Shown piece after piece: positions 13,558 to 28,160 of a DNA stretch of 64,000 nucleotides. The DNA comes from Himantopus leucocephalus. Its lineage: Eukaryota; Chordata; Aves; Charadriiformes; Recurvirostridae. The notes under the pieces were generated by a model that saw nothing but the letters and a program-made list of their open reading frames with translations, was not told where the DNA came from and ran no database searches. Made by a program: the position numbers and the translations under genes. Each line of letters opens with the position of its first letter. The stretch's first letter is position 1. The stretch lies in contig RSEF01000001.1 of NCBI GenBank assembly GCA_003993805.1, forward strand, positions 76,434,306-76,498,305, given 5' to 3'.

Positions 13558-16500
13558 GGTGACCACACAGCCCACTCGCTGTGCTAATGATAAGAAAGAA
13601 GAAATCGGGATGATGGGAAAACTCACGCAAACCCTTTTCAGTGCAGACTGCACCTTGATTTGACCTGCCGAGTGAGGAACGTAATGTTCACAAAGACCAG
13701 GGTTTAATTTCCCATCTGTAATGTTGTTTGCCTGATGATCACAGGTTATTAAACATTACTGCTAAATAGAAAATTTGACCTTCAAGGCTATGTAAATGTT
13801 AGGGAAACATGCTTGCTGCTTGGTGACTGGAGAGACGCTGAGTGCTCAGCTGTGCCTTGCTGGAGAAACTGTTTATGGTGTATGTCAAGCAGGCAGGCAA
13901 AAGGGCTGGGGTCTTCTGCCCAAAGGCAGCTGACAACCTACACCAGCCAGATTTTTGTAGTCTTGGAAGGTCTTTGCAGAAAATCATCAACAATCAACCT
14001 GGGGAAGAGCTCTGGGGAGTACTGTAATGAGTATGCTGTAAGCTCAGCTGCTCTGGGGGGGACTCCTGCCCTGGGCGGGCAAAACCCAGGGTGAACAGCA
14101 GCAACCGCATGGATGCAGGACTTGTTTTATGCCTTACTCCAGGGTCAGTACTGGCCATGCTATTCCAGCAGGGAGGCCAGAAACCACTGGATGTCAGCAC
14201 GAAGGTGATGGATCACAGCCACGTTGTTGTCTCACGTCCCAGGCCAAAGAGGCAGGGTGTGTCATGTATGGAAGTTTGCTGCATGTGCCATAGCCTTGAC
14301 GGAGAGGCAGCTTTGCTGAGTTAGCTTGCAAGGGCGCCAGGGGTGATATGTCCACTAAAACCTGGCTGGAGACCACCAAGTTTCTCACATTCTCGGTTTA
14401 TGGGTTTTAGTGAAATTATTTCTTTCACAGTTACCTTGCCTTTCTTATCTGATGAAACCATGCCTTTATTCAGTTGTAGTATTTTTCTCCTTTCTCTGTT
14501 GTCTAGAATGTGACTAGATCAAATTTCTCCCTTCTGTCATGAACATTAGTAGCTTAATTTTTTTTTTCATGACTTTTTTCAACAATAAAATCTCTCCCAG
14601 ACTGCAGTTACATAATCGTCAAGGTCGCAGTAATCATAACAGAATCCATCTCACTTAGTAGGACTGTGCTCATGGAAAAGAAAATGCCCCAGCAGGATTT
14701 TTTGCAGGATTTTGCTACTGCTCACATAACTTGTAAGACTTGATCCATGAAAGATGATGCCATTTTTCAGCCCATTGCATTGAGCTGTTCATATCTTAAA
14801 TTTTTCAGTTGTGAGGTAGAAGTAAAAGGCATTTGGGCTGTTCTCTCAGAGCATAAGGCAAGAGATGATATTGTATCTGCAGAATTTCTTTGATACTGTT
14901 GTTCTGCACATATTCTCAGGTGCTTTGAATCCAAAGTGGCATGAAATTAAAGATGAACATATCTATAGGGGTTACAGGGTCTTCTCGGAGATGTTTTGTG
15001 CTTTCATTCCTTGTATTCCCTCTCTTTCCTCCCCACTGTCTTCTCAGCACCACAGTCCTCCATCTCTAGTTCACAATTATCCTCTCAGGAATTATTCATG
15101 TCAGAGGAAAAGCTTTAATGTGCCTTTGGTGGCTTCACTGTGTGTGAAGGAATGGCAATCTAGGGGAAAGCTGATCAGCTGTAAAACTCATGGTGTTTTC
15201 TTCAGTTGTATTTTTCTGTGTCTGATATTCTTTGTCCTCTATCCAAGATGGCTGGGAATGCATTTTGCCTTTGAAAATTGTGAGGCTATGCATGGCTATT
15301 TGCAGAGAATGTCAGGACAACAAATTTAGTGCAGTTTCACTGAAAGAAGAACCTGTTGCTAAAGGGACCTCCTACCCAAGTGAGACATGGTCCTCTGTTG
15401 TACAAATAGAAGTAAGTTCTCAGTATTGAAAAGTACATTGCAAACAAAGAGCCGTGTCCGCTGATGTGCTGCTTATGGGCTCCCCTCCATGAAGTAAACA
15501 CAGGATGTGATTGACCGGGGACAGCATCACCAGTGAGGCTGCACAAAGATTTAATTTGGCTTGATCTTTTTCAGGGACAGTCTCGCATAGCTCCTTGCTA
15601 AAGGTGACCTCAGCAGACTTGTAGAAGCTCATGAAATATAGCCACTGCTTGATCAAACCTTTTGTTTAGAGTCTTCAAGAGTAACTAGGCCTGGTAATGG
15701 TTGATATAACACTTGTGGGGTAAGAATTTGTGCTACAGATATTCTTCTGTGCCCAGTCTGTATGGGGAAGGGGAAGAAGTCCTTTACTTGGTTAGTATTA
15801 TCTTTTTAGGATGAGCTGTAAGTTTGTGTGGTGTCCCTGCAATCCTTGTGTTCCCACTGCCAAGATGGCAGTGGTCCCTTCGGCACAGTCTAAAAGTCTG
15901 TTAGAAGGCTTCCACTGCTGTTGCTAATCCAGATTGAGCCTTTTACTCTTGTAAAAATACCAGTACTTTAATAGCAGAAGTAGATGTGTGCATCTTTGGA
16001 TTGCAGTGTGTCGTGAAATACTGATACTGTTACCATGTTTTCCCTGGGTAAGGATGCCTTCAAAAGTTATGTGGTGGCTTCTAATCCATCTATGTGGGCT
16101 ACAACATTTGGACATATACAGTCATTGCTGTCAGCAGGATTTAAGGAAGTTTTTAAGAGCTTTGCTGTGTTGTGTCCTTAAAGGTTTTGAAGTGCTCCCT
16201 TGCATTTCTGCAGGAAATCTGCACAAGATTAGAGTTAGGTTTTAGTCTGTTCAGCCTGTTTTGATCAAAAGAGACACTGTTTAATTCCACTGATGAAAGT
16301 GTGCAGGCCATATGATTTCTGGCACTGCACAGGTGCGCTAGATGAGATATAGGGTGTGGGGAATTGTCTTCCCCATAATACAGCAAGGTGACAGCATACT
16401 TTGCAGTGGATGGGAATTGTTAGAAAATAGAAACACTGCCAGAACAAAAGAAATTTTGCCGACTGGTCTCTGTTGAAGGGATGCCTGTCTATGCCATCTT

Positions 16501-19500
16501 AATGCGTTGCTGAGACATTGAAAATTTGTTAAAATTCTGGGTTAAATTCTGCAAATACAGTCTTGGTGACTACATTTGTTTATAATGTTCTGTGTAATTT
16601 GATGGTAATTTAAAAATTATTTCAAAAACGTGTTTGACATCGGTAAAAATGCTTGGATTTATTCTCCCTTCAAAATCTATGGGTAGCTTAACTTCAAAAA
16701 TAAATGCAGGATCTTGTAAATATGGACAAAGGTAAAGGCACAGTAGAGTATCACAGTAACAGACTCAAGACTGTGCTAGCAGTGGTTAATTTCGAAGGAA
16801 GCATTAATTTCCTTTTCCTGTTTTTCAAGAATTTTTATGTGTAGGAGAAATGCCTCTGCTGCATAAACATTTTTTAAAATAATGGATTTAAAGGGCACAA
16901 ATGAGAGCCTGAATCCAAATGTTTTGCTAGTATTTAAAGAATCTTTGTTTAACTCTTGCTTCCTATTTTTTTTCATGCTATAGTCTGGCTGGAGCCAGGA
17001 TCAGTACAGGGCAGATGTGGGCAAAAACCAATGATGAAATAATAGTATCTGTCTGTCCATCATAACTTGTTCTGTTTGTCTGGCTAGTGCTTTAGCCATA
17101 AAAAGAGCGAAAGCAGCAAGAGGAAGGATGATTTTGTCTTTCTGCTGCAGATACAAGAAAGCAAATGAACACAACCAGCAATTTGAGATCCCAGGTTTGG
17201 GTATGCTTCTGAGAATATTTACTCTGGGTACATTTGTCATCCCGCTTCAGGGGGAATAGAGACACCAGGTGATGTTTGTTTCTGAGAATACCATTTGGAG
17301 GTAGCAATCACGTGTGCTGGGCACATGGGCTGCATCTGGTTGCCTGGATAGTTAGAGGAGCACAGCTGGTCTAAACTGGTGCTAAAATAGATCCATAGAA
17401 AAGAGCTGGGGCACCTGATTACCACAAGGTGATTTGACACCACTGGGTGTGGAATATAGACCAAACTGGAGTAACTTTCTCCACTGTTGCTCTTCACCAT
17501 CAGTAAAACTTTCCTAAAACAGACCGAGACAAATTGCTGCATTTGCTGGAATAAAGGGAAGTTACAGAATTAATAAAATCCTTTGTGCACTCTTGCAGAC
17601 TAGCTGTTGGGAAGGTGGTAAAGTCTATCACTCAAAACAGAAGAATTTGATCCACCTGGGACTGCTTTCAGCCATACCATTGCTGGCGGCATTTAAGCTG
17701 ATGTGCATATTTGTGGGTGATGAGGCCATCCCTCTGCTGTAGCTGGCAGCATTGCTCTTCCTGCCACGAATGCAAAGAGCCGGAAAAACCCAGCTGCTAT
17801 TCTTAGGTCTTAGTCTGAGGCCGCAGAGTGGGTAGTGGACTCTAAACATGAGATCTGGGACTGACTGGGACAAAATGTGTCTGTGTAGGTATCCTAACCT
17901 TTTAGTGCCATAAATGTATTCAGCTGGTAAATACTGTGTGCTAAGTTGTGAGATGTATCGGTTGTTTTCTTTTTACCTGCACTAGGTATGTGGTTCTTGA
18001 AGGGGGCTGTTGTCAGATACAGTAGTGCACACATGTAGAAATAAGGCATGGCATCTGAGTGATTACCACCACGTTGTGGAGAGGTGGATCGGAAATGCTG
18101 TTATCCAGTCTATCTTTTAGGGAATAGCCACACGACATGGAAGGGGATAGCTGATAATTTGTTTTGGTTTGCTCAACCAATGTCTCTTTTCCAAACTGTA
18201 TTTTTGAGTAAGCTGTTCACAAATGAAGAAAGGTAAAGCAGAATATAGAGAAATGAGATATTTAACCTCATTTTAAATAATGGACCTTTTCTGAATTTAT
18301 ATGACAAGTCTGAGCCTCTTATGAGAAAGCAGATGGAGTGACTCTTAACGTAAGGTAGCAAAGATTATGCTTATTGTTTAGATCTTGATCCTGTCTCCCT
18401 TAATCCCGCTTCAGTGGCACAATTCCCACAACTGAGGACACTTAAATAAGTAATGATTAAGTGACCTCTTCATTGCATGCAGTTCCCCGAGTTCTCTGCT
18501 TGGCTGTGACCATATGCAGCCAAGATCTTGGGGTTTAGACACATTCAAAAGATGGGAGCAAATCAGTTTTTTCCATGCAGAGTTCCTAGTTACCCTACCA
18601 GAAGTTTAATTATATTGTTAAAGAATTAAATAGGCTTTCCTCATTTGGTTTCAAGATTTCTGTCTGCCACTGTTTAGAGTGTGTTATTTTCTGATCCCAG
18701 TGTTGTCTAAAAGTATGTAGGAAAAAAGCTCTTGCTTTGGGGTAACTTCTGTGAAAGAACTGCCCTAAATGACACTGCCATAGAAAGACAATGGATGGAG
18801 GAACTATGTCTGCAGCTGTGACTTTCCCTTATTACTGATTCTTCTAAGCTATTGCGTTGCATACATCTGGGTTCATCAGGTAGCAAAGGACTGTAATGCA
18901 TAGGGCCAAGACCGCAGAATTAAGGATGTTCTGGCAGCCTGATTTTGGCATGTTGAAGGTGTATTCTTATCATAACAGGTTTTTCTCCTTTGCTGTGCTT
19001 GATTTTTGTAGACAGGCAAGTATGATGACATATGCCAGATTGACACAAAATAATATGGATTGTATGCGCAGGGGCTACTATTATAAGCATGGGTTGTGTA
19101 TATGTACATGAAAAGAGCTTGTTATAACTTTAGCCAGCCACACTGTACAATTATTTCAAGTGCAAATTGAACTAGAGCTTTGTGTTTCACCTCTGGATGA
19201 AAGCTACCCTTCTTTATTCAGTACTAACAGGCTTGAAATTACTAGCCTGTGCTTGTTTTTATTTTGGTCATTTTGTTGGGCAGGGACTGAATATTTTTTA
19301 TAACTTTTAGGATTTTTGCCTGCAGAAATTTTTGGACAGAAAAGTGTTTTATAAGGTTCTAACCCCTACTTTTGAAACAGTGTTTCACTTCTAAATGAGG
19401 TAAGTTCTTTTGGAGAATTTCACATAAGTAATTATCCTATTATATATTAAAGATAATAAGCGAGAAAGCTGGAAGTAACTTGTTGGAAGTGGTGTAGGTA

Positions 19501-20931
19501 GAGCATGCTGTAAGTTGAAGTAAACCACAACGCTCTCTCTAGGCCCTTCAGCTGTTGTTTACTTTTTTTAATAATGTTTGCTCTTCCTTTCATTGTGATA
19601 TTTTCGCACATCACATGGATAGGGACCACAATAATTACTACTTAATTTAACAGGTTTAGGTTATAAACTGTAGCTTATAAGGTGATGGTGTAGAAAAAGT
19701 AGTCCTTTGGCCCTCTCTTCACTGAGGCAGGGAACTCCTGAGAATAAGGGAAGAGACTACTGCCTGTTTGACACCGAGCATATGTCTGGGATGCTGCCTG
19801 GTCTTTACATAGACCATACAAGATCGGGCAAGGCTCTGTACGCCCACTGTTAACTGTGCTTTTAAGGAAGGATCGTGAAGCATCTGGCCCTCAGCTAGAA
19901 AGTCAGAACGCAGGAAATGCCTTTGCACATAGCATTTGCCAACTGTGGTTTCTGGTATGTTGGTGGGTGGGTTCTGAACGTGGCCATCTTGATAAGAAAA
20001 TGCCTAAAGCCAGACCCAGTTCATCAAAGGATCACTTTCTTTATCTCTCGTTTCAATTAAATGTAGAGTTTTTAAAAACAAAACCCACCGTACTCCTCTC
20101 AGAACCACATTTAACCTCTTAAGCCTTGTCATGTGCATCAGGAGTAGCCAGGTCACAGTTAAGGATCAGGCTTATCTTCCCAGTTGAATCAATTTCCCTT
20201 GACTTTCTCCAAAGAATTTTGTATCCCCTGAAATTGTGCATGTCATGTCTCATCATAGATTAGAGATTTTTCTGGGAAGATTTTAGAGGAAAAAATAGAA
20301 AAAGGGGTTATAATGTTTCAAAAAGCATCCCTATTTTGATTTTGTAAATTATAAAAATGTAAATATAAAAATATTCTCCTGTCTGGGGATTATTATGATT
20401 CATATTTTTTCTCCTAAGGAAGAACGGAGAAAGAAAACATCCCATAAGTTGGTTAGGTTATTTGAGAGGTATATTGTCTAGGTTTTATTTTTTGAGGAGT
20501 GCGTTTTGAAAAAAATGTATTTGGGATTCAAATAGAAGGGAGTGGACAAAGTTAAGTTTTGGAAAGGGATTGCGTTTAAGAGGAATGCATGTTTAAATAA
20601 TACTAACGGGAATAAAATACCAGTGAAGGATCACACTCTGCTTGTTTCTTTTCAGTGCAGTTTCTTACACTCCCAAAATGTCCACTATCTACTATTCTTT
20701 GGTTTCAGAACTGGTCTAGGCCAGCTGTTTTTGTATAAGATCCGAAGTGTTGCAAATGTTCATTTAAATCCCATCAAGTGATGCAGAAGGAGTCTTTGTC
20801 CATGATGGTGTTTGGAGAGGCAGGACCTGCTGTTGGTCCCTTCCCTGTTGCTGAGGAGTGGCATCTCCACTGGGGCTTCCTTGAGGCCTGTGGACCCACA
20901 GTGCAGGGTGAAGCCCATGCAGCCAGAAGCA

Positions 20932-21141
20932 TTTCTCCCGTCTGCTTTAGTTGCATAAATGCCCAAGTTCCCACCGTGTGGGGTCAGGGTCCTGTTTTCC
21001 GGCCCCACAGGCTGCACACACCACTGCCTGGTCCTNGTTTCTCCCGTCTGCTTTAGTTGCATAAACGCCCAAGTTCCCACCGTGTGGGGTCAGGGTGCTG
21101 TTTTCCGGCCCCACAGGCTGCACACACCACTGCCTGGTCCT
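20932..21141 (+). repeat. Near-identical 104-bp direct duplication around a single N
   Basis: Copy 1 is 20932-21035 and copy 2 is 21038-21141, offset 106 bases. They differ at two positions that I see (ATAAATGCCC versus ATAAACGCCC, and CAGGGTCCTG versus CAGGGTGCTG). The junction is an N at 21036 followed by one G. The pattern matches the other three N-centred duplications and is probably an assembly artefact. It makes short open frames here appear repeated on both strands. Confidence 0.9.
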
Positions 21142-24100
21142 CATTGTATGTGTGGACATGTGGGCAAGGAGGAAGGGAGCAGGATGTCCTGTGGGCAGCA
21201 TCCCCTTGGGATTGCCACCTCAGTTGCACTGTCGCTCTCGGACAGGCTGCCCAACCTGGCTGTGAGGAAGAAGCTTGCTCGCCTGTTATGAATCTCATGC
21301 TGTCACAACGCTAGAGGTGAACCTATTAAGCACCCACCCAAGATCCGTTTGGCTTTGATTACTCAGTGTACTTAACACAAGTATCAGTGTCCTTGACAAT
21401 TTTAATGAGCGTATCAGAAGTATGCATCTTGGCTCCCTTTCCCCCTTCTAAACACGTTGGGAAAGCCCAAAGATTCTTGATTGATTTCAGAGCCCTTTGG
21501 AGGCTTTAGAAGCCCTTGGTAAGATAGCATCTGGCTTATCAGAGCCTGAAACAGTCTTTTCAAGAGCTCCAACATTAAAAAAAGAGCTAAGTTTTATCAC
21601 AGAACATCTCATCAATAGCTGGTTAGCTTACTCGTTGGCAGACTGCGACGAATTCAGTTTAATGCTTGCATTCTGCTTTTAGGCTCTACCTTGGCATTTG
21701 GAGCTGATGGGATTTTTCTGCTTTCCACAGGGCTAAATCCTGAAGTCCTTGCTTAGTTTTAAGCTCAGAATTTCACAGCAGTTTCAGTGTAAATTAGTGA
21801 ATGCTGATGAAAAAGCTGCAAACCTTTTTTGAAAGAAAAATAAAAAAAAGGTTGTTCTCTAGTATTGTTCTCTAGAAGTGTTTGAAACTGCCAGGTTTCT
21901 GAAAACACTTCCGATTTCTCTCTTTCATACTTTTCTGAAATGTTTATTGGAAACATGATTTTAATAGTTTTGAAGAGTTTTAGTGAATTAAAATTTCTAG
22001 TGGCCATTTTAGTGAGACGTTACTATTACAGTGAAAACCTTGAAATGTTTGTCAGAAGCTCTGTAAGTGCAAAGATGGTGCTCTAAGAACGGGTTTGTCT
22101 CCAGTTGCTTCTGCTTTGGAGCGATAGAAAATGTGCACTTTCTCAATCCAAGTTGTTTAGACTGGAAGGGTAAGTTCCTGTTATAATGACTTATTTTAGG
22201 AGGAAGGTTGTAATACTGCATATGCATTAATCTCTCCAGAACCTCTAAATCCCCTAAGAGCTTGTGGAGGAGGAGTTCCTGGAATCCTTCCCATCCCATG
22301 AAGTTTATTCATAAAACTTGATGCTCCGAAGCCTTCTCTCAGGGCACAAAACATGGTTATGAAACTATAGCCACAGATCTAAAGCTCAGTCTGCAGCTTT
22401 TGGCAGATCTGGAGGGGAGGTTTGCCATTTGAAAATGAAAATGATTTCTCTTTGTAGCTGGTGGTCAATATTCCCCTATGCAAGTTGGACTGCTACTTAC
22501 TCTTTTGATAGCTACATTATTTAAATCTCCTTGAAGACAAGTTTGTTAGCTGTTTTTGGGAAAAGGTTACATTTCTCTTCAGCCACTTATTGACAGTTAA
22601 TATGACACTTATTGACATCTTAATATGAGGAATTGAATGGAAAATGGAGACTATTGGTTAATGGCAGAGGATGCAAGACCATCCCAGATGCTGAGAGCTG
22701 TCAAGGGCTTCTTTTATGTTCAGTAGGGGCAAAGGGGATTTGTCTGTTCTTTGCATAGCCAAAGGCATATTCTTCACCATCTCGTAGCATGCCAAAAAAC
22801 TTTACTGGCTAGTCCAAGTTTGGGGGATGTGTATTTTTGTACCCAAATCAAGTTCCAAAGAACACTGTGCAGTGACATAGGGGGTCCAGGAGAATTGTAC
22901 AGGGATGTTGGTTCTTGTGAGAGTGGCCCAGTAATTGGGTGTTAAAGATCATGGGAAGGGAATAGTTGCATATCTATCAGTTTCCCTTAAACACAGATGA
23001 ACACTTACATTTGCTTTCCCTGCCCTCAGATCTATGAGGCTTTTCTCACTCTTACCCAGCTGGCTGACAAACTGCCTGAATGCTTAACCTAGGCATATGG
23101 TTAAAGTCCCCATGCAAGCTACTGTGTTAGGCCTCTAGAAAAGAAGAGGTGGGAAATGCATGCCACCCCATCCCTGCTCAGGTGTCTCTGAGGTTACCCT
23201 CATCATATGCCCCATCTCTGCAATCAGTGTTAAGAAATCTTTAGGGTGTTGTGATGATGGGTAGGTTTTGAAGGAGGGGTGTGACCCTGCTGTGACAGGG
23301 AAGCATGTCCGGGTTGCAGTCTTGCAGTTTGGGGTCTTCACCTGTCACCCACATGGTGCTGCTTCATTCATCAGTCACTGGCTGCTGGGCTGACGGGGAT
23401 GCATTCCTAAGTCCATGAACAATGATGAAGAGTTGAGACAGTCTGTGTCTTCAAATAGAGAGCACTGCACAGATGTCTGTTTACAATGCATTTCTTCATG
23501 GATACTTTAACGTATAAGATGTTTAAAAATGAAAACCAAAACAGACCTAGAAAAATAACAAAACAACCCATGTTCAGTGTAAGGGCTTGCAACTGCCCCT
23601 CTTCCCTCCCATGGGTCTGCCTCCCAGGTGGCTCATGGTTTTGTTCCGACCAGGAGGACCCAAGGTGGTGCAGAGGTGCTGCAGGCTCGAGCAAGCTCAG
23701 CAGAAGATCGGAGCTGAGGTGCTTTCCTTACATACTGTTACCTGGCTGGTGAATGGTTCAGATGCTAAAGCATTTAGACCTTTGGTCCAAGGCTTCCCAT
23801 CCACAGTGCCTGCTGCTGGCCATGCTGGGCTGTGCTCGGGAGGCACTGAGGTGGGGTGGTCATTTGTAACAGTGCTCGTGCTTGTCTCCACCCAGGGCAC
23901 CTGGGTAGCATGGATAAGGTTCGGAGCCTCCAGCACATTGGACCATCCTTTTGCAGACAGGTCAAGCCCCTTAATATGGGTTTGAAGGCGTACAGTGTAG
24001 ATGGAAAGAAATCATGGTCTTAATAGTTTGCTCAGACCTGGCCTATCCTGAGTGTAAGGTGTGATCTGAGAGCCATTTTCCAGAAGCTAGGAAGTAGATA

Positions 24101-24754
24101 TGCAATGCCTTAAAGAGCTGTTTGCATGCCATTGATAGTAAATTACAATAGATTTCAGGAACTTCAGTGCAGAAATAAGTATTAGCACTGGGGTATGATG
24201 AAAAATAACAAATAAGAAAATATATTTGGGTCTTCTATTACACTGGAGTAATTTAAGTCCCCAGATTGTTATGTGCTGATGCACATGCTGTGATGTGAAT
24301 ACTGAACATTTATGGTGATTTCATTTTGACTCCTTGATACCCTTTTATGTGTATTACCCTGAAATAAATTACCTTTTTTTTTTTTTTAAAAAAAAAAACC
24401 CTGCAGTGCAGACTGCAGTGCCTGTATGTGGCAGAGCCCCAGCTGCCTGCCTGCAGGGGGCACAGAGGAATTTTGCTGTGCAGGGAGAGCTTTGCTCAAT
24501 GGACCAGGTGCAGTGTGGTTTGCCTTTTTGCTTTTCCTATTGCTTTCCTCTAAAGCATTAGGCTGGAAGCAAGAATCCAGCCTTGACAGAGTGCTGTCCT
24601 GATCCGATATGACAGCCCTTGTGGAAGTGTTCAGCCTTGACCCTTTGTTGCTTTCAAGAGGGAAATCCCATTAGATAACAACTCTACCAATGAGACTGGA
24701 AGACTTTGTGTTTAGATTTCCCTAAGACCTGAAGAAAGAAACCTTTTCTGTTTG

Positions 24755-24814
24755 TTTTTTTTTTTTTTTTTTTNNNNNNNNNNNNNNNNNNNNNNNNNTT
24801 TTTTTTTTTTTTTT
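24755..24814. repeat. Poly-T tract with embedded 25-N gap
   Basis: Nineteen T (24755-24773) are followed by 25 N (24774-24798) and sixteen more T (24799-24814). The gap probably reflects failure to read through a long homopolymer, so the true length is unknown. It could be the poly-A end of a retroelement on the minus strand, but I recognise no element body beside it. Confidence 0.85.
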
Positions 24815-27800
24815 CCTTTTGTGTTGTTTTGTTTTGATCTCCTTCAAAAAAGGAGAACTGTTGGAAAAATAGATGTCGGACGTATCCTGTTTCTTGAATA
24901 GTCCACTGTGTGTTACACTTCTAATGCTGTTTAATTTCCTATTCAGTTCCTCCCTGGAAGAAGTTGGAAAGGCTTGCTGCACAGGGAGAATAAGTTTCAT
25001 GGGTTGCTAGGTCATCTTGGAAAGTGAAAATAAATTGGGACAGGAGTGCTAAGAAGATTTACCAGACAGCAGGAGTTGTGAGTGAGTCTAAAAGTTAGGA
25101 CAGAGATCAGTGTGCTGAAGAAACCTCTTTTGTGAACCACAGAAGTGAAGGAATAAAGGGGACGGTTCAGATCCACTCCTTGCCAGTTTGTTAAAGTGGA
25201 TTTGAATTAAATTGAATGTATAACTAGCCCCTGATTTCCAAAGCATTTTTGTGTGGGTTTAGCAATCTGATTCCTGTCAAACCCAATGACTGTCATATTG
25301 ACGCAAATACCAGGCAATATTTAGAAAATTTGGGAAAGGTATTTTGCCAAGCAAGAAAAAAAAAACCCCTCTCTTTTAACATGCATTCCTATAGGAATCA
25401 GAAATACAGAAGAAGCGGAAAAAACATACCAACGTGTTGACCATTCTAACAAAAATCATACTGTACTGGTCTTTTTTTGGAATGTTTTTTTGAAGTTTTC
25501 CACTGGCTGGAGGCTTTTGAAGGAAAGAAAAGAAGTCATCTTCTGTCTTCAATTAACTTTGTTAATGATTAACAGAGCAGTGCAGTATGTGTGGTGTGTT
25601 TTAATTAAATCAGAGGAGACATGATTTGGACAAGATTTTAGTTTCACTTTGAAAGTTATTAAATAAACTGGCGCTGTTTGCTCTCCGAAAGTTCCTGGGA
25701 GCATCCGGTTAGTTGGTGATCCCTGTGAAGCTAGTGAAATAAAGCCCCTTCCAAAACACCTACGGACCGTTACCAGATATTAAAAAAATGAGCAGTCCAG
25801 TCAGACAGGGGTATAACTGATCATTAACCTGCATGATGCAGGGTCCTAGTCTGAGGCTCCAATTTCATATTTTTCAGCTAAGTTCATGGGTAAGAAAGGC
25901 CCAAACTGAGTATTTCTAGTCAAGGTTTGCGTTTTGAATACCTCTGAGCTGTTCAAGTGGCATAAGCTGTTGAACAGTTGCTGCCTTCAGTGGAATTCGG
26001 ATGGCTTTTGCTAGCTGAGTTTATTGGGTTGTTTGTCATGTTGAGATCCCGACCGGGGCTTGGATGTTGTTCACCAGTAAAATTCAGAGTATCATAAGAA
26101 AGGAGCTTTTGGTACAGGAACGTCTCCATAAATTGGCCCAGCAGGAAATGCTCTTCTCTATCCAGAGCTGCGTGCATGTGTGCCTGTGCACACATTTATA
26201 TAAACTCTTGCAGCAGAGAAGAATCAAGCCTGAAGCCTGGACTCGGACCACGGCTTCAGACTGAAGTGAGACAGTGGATGCTCTCACTAGTATGTGGTGG
26301 CACACAAGGGTGAATAGATCCTATGCTTCACACCTCATGAGTTTACTGTTGTTTACTGGGGTGTCTGTTAAGGAGCTTTGGTTTAGGCTTCCACCCACGC
26401 CTCCTCAGCAGTAAAATCAAGGCATAACCTGTTTTGGCTAGAGGTGCATCTATCCTCTGTGTTTGTATCTCATCTACCACATTGTGGCTCTTTCTGGCTT
26501 TTTCTTTGTATAAGTTTAATGTGAATAGTAATGTTTGGAGCATGCCTGTTAATATGTTAAAAATAACATTAATAATTTTATATAAAACCTGTTGTTGAAA
26601 GTGTTGTTGAAATTAACTATTGCCAGAAACAGTTGGGGCAGAGAGAACTTGCATCTACATTAATGGCAGTTTATTCAGCTTTCTGTTTGGTGGACTCTGC
26701 AAATATTATCCAATATGGCTGTAAGCAGAAGTCCCAGAAGTCCAATCACAGGTTTCTGGGCCTTGAGTACTACTCTTCTCACTGCTGAAGCTGAAATTTA
26801 TTAATAGGAGTTATTGCTCCAAGTAAGCTACAGCTCAGGTGTATATGAGAGACAGCAAATTTTAAAATGTGCCAGCCAAAAGCATAGATCGCTTTTTATT
26901 GCTGTGAGAATTGGCATGTGTCCCTGAAATGCATAAAGCACAAAAGAATGGGTGCGGAAGTGAATGGGGAAATGGTGGCCCTTCCCTCTGCTGCTGCTGG
27001 TGGCTGGAGAGAAATGGGCTCCTGCTCAGAGCAGGAAGGGACTCGAGTCTGTCCCTCACTAGTGACAGTGCTGGGGTGTAGGGAAAGGAGGTAAAAGATA
27101 TCCTTTGTGAATGCTTCCCTCATATAGTTTCCTCCATTTCAGTTGTTCAAATGACCAGAAGGTAGCTATATCATGGCTGTTATATGGAGACTATTGTTTG
27201 GATCTTAGTGTTTATTTGAAAGCAGTGAAAACATGACGTAAAACAAAAGCTATGCTTTGGTGGAAATAGTCTATCACACCCGTGAAATATTATGCTTCTT
27301 TATTTTGGGATTGCGCATTGCCCCATAAGTAACTGATAGAGAATGCAAACATCAGCAAATATGTTTTTCTAATCAAGTTTCAATTTACAGTGGCAGTTCT
27401 CCTTGGAATATCATTTTAACACTTGTCTTGGAGTTTGTTTTGTTTACTGCTACAGGCATACATGCAGTCAGTAACTTTTCCATGTGAGAAGCAGAGTAAT
27501 ATTAATACCTCAAGAACTGAGGACAGTCAGAGAAAATTAAATTATCTTCCCTGGAGAAGACCAAACTCCTGCCTGCACTACCCAAGGCCAGCCTGTCCCA
27601 GCAAAGCAGGCATCAGATAGGATTGAGCGCTGCATGGGCTCTATATGGGTCTTCAGTATCTGGAAATACATTATTGCAAGTATTTACAGCTTCAGGCTTT
27701 TGTGTTTAGATGTACAGGGTTGTGTTCCTAGTCCTGCAGAACTTGTCTATGCAAATAGTTCTATCGTCTGCTAAGGCATTAGCTACATGATAATGTGTCC

Positions 27801-28079
27801 ATGTGAGCATGCAAACTCTGTCCGCATGTGCCTCCATGATTTGCACATGCATATGTCCAAACCCAAACCTACATATTCCAGTCTGAGTACGTATTTTAAT
27901 ACATATATCCACTCACCTGGCTGATAAGTGTTACTCACAGGTTTCACTGAACACATTAAAATATTGGCACCACTGCTCTTTATAGGCATCCAGATAGATA
28001 TAACTATGGGTTACAGTTAAAAAAATAAGGGGAGGAATAGATGTATTAGCTGTAGGATGGCTTCTTGGTACTGAACCCT

Positions 28080-28160
28080 GTAAGAGCGTGGAAGACTTAC
28101 CACTGGGAAATGGCAGAATCTCCATTACTTGGGATATTTAAAACTGGACTGGAAAAAAAA
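28080..28160 (+). mobile_element. CR1-like LINE 3' fragment
   Basis: The segment contains, in order, an ACCACTGGGAAATGG-type block, GAATCTCCATTACTTGGGAT and ATTTAAAACTGGACTGG. Amniote CR1 LINE copies carry the same order near their 3' ends (an ACTGGAACAGGCTGCC-type block, then GAGTCTCCATCCTTGGAGAT, then ATTCAAAACCGACTGG), by my memory of the family. The copy is diverged and its outer limits are uncertain. A 142-codon open frame across it is therefore not treated as a gene. Confidence 0.45.

Noticed and set aside
14865..15329. 154-codon open frame on the + strand
   Set aside because: Hydrophobic and Cys/Ser/Phe-rich without domain, start context or splice support. Length is within chance for 64 kb of AT-rich DNA read in six frames.
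20932..21141. GC-rich duplicated segment as a tandem-repeat gene or CpG-island promoter
   Set aside because: The duplication is broken by an N and few CpG dinucleotides are present. An assembly artefact explains it.
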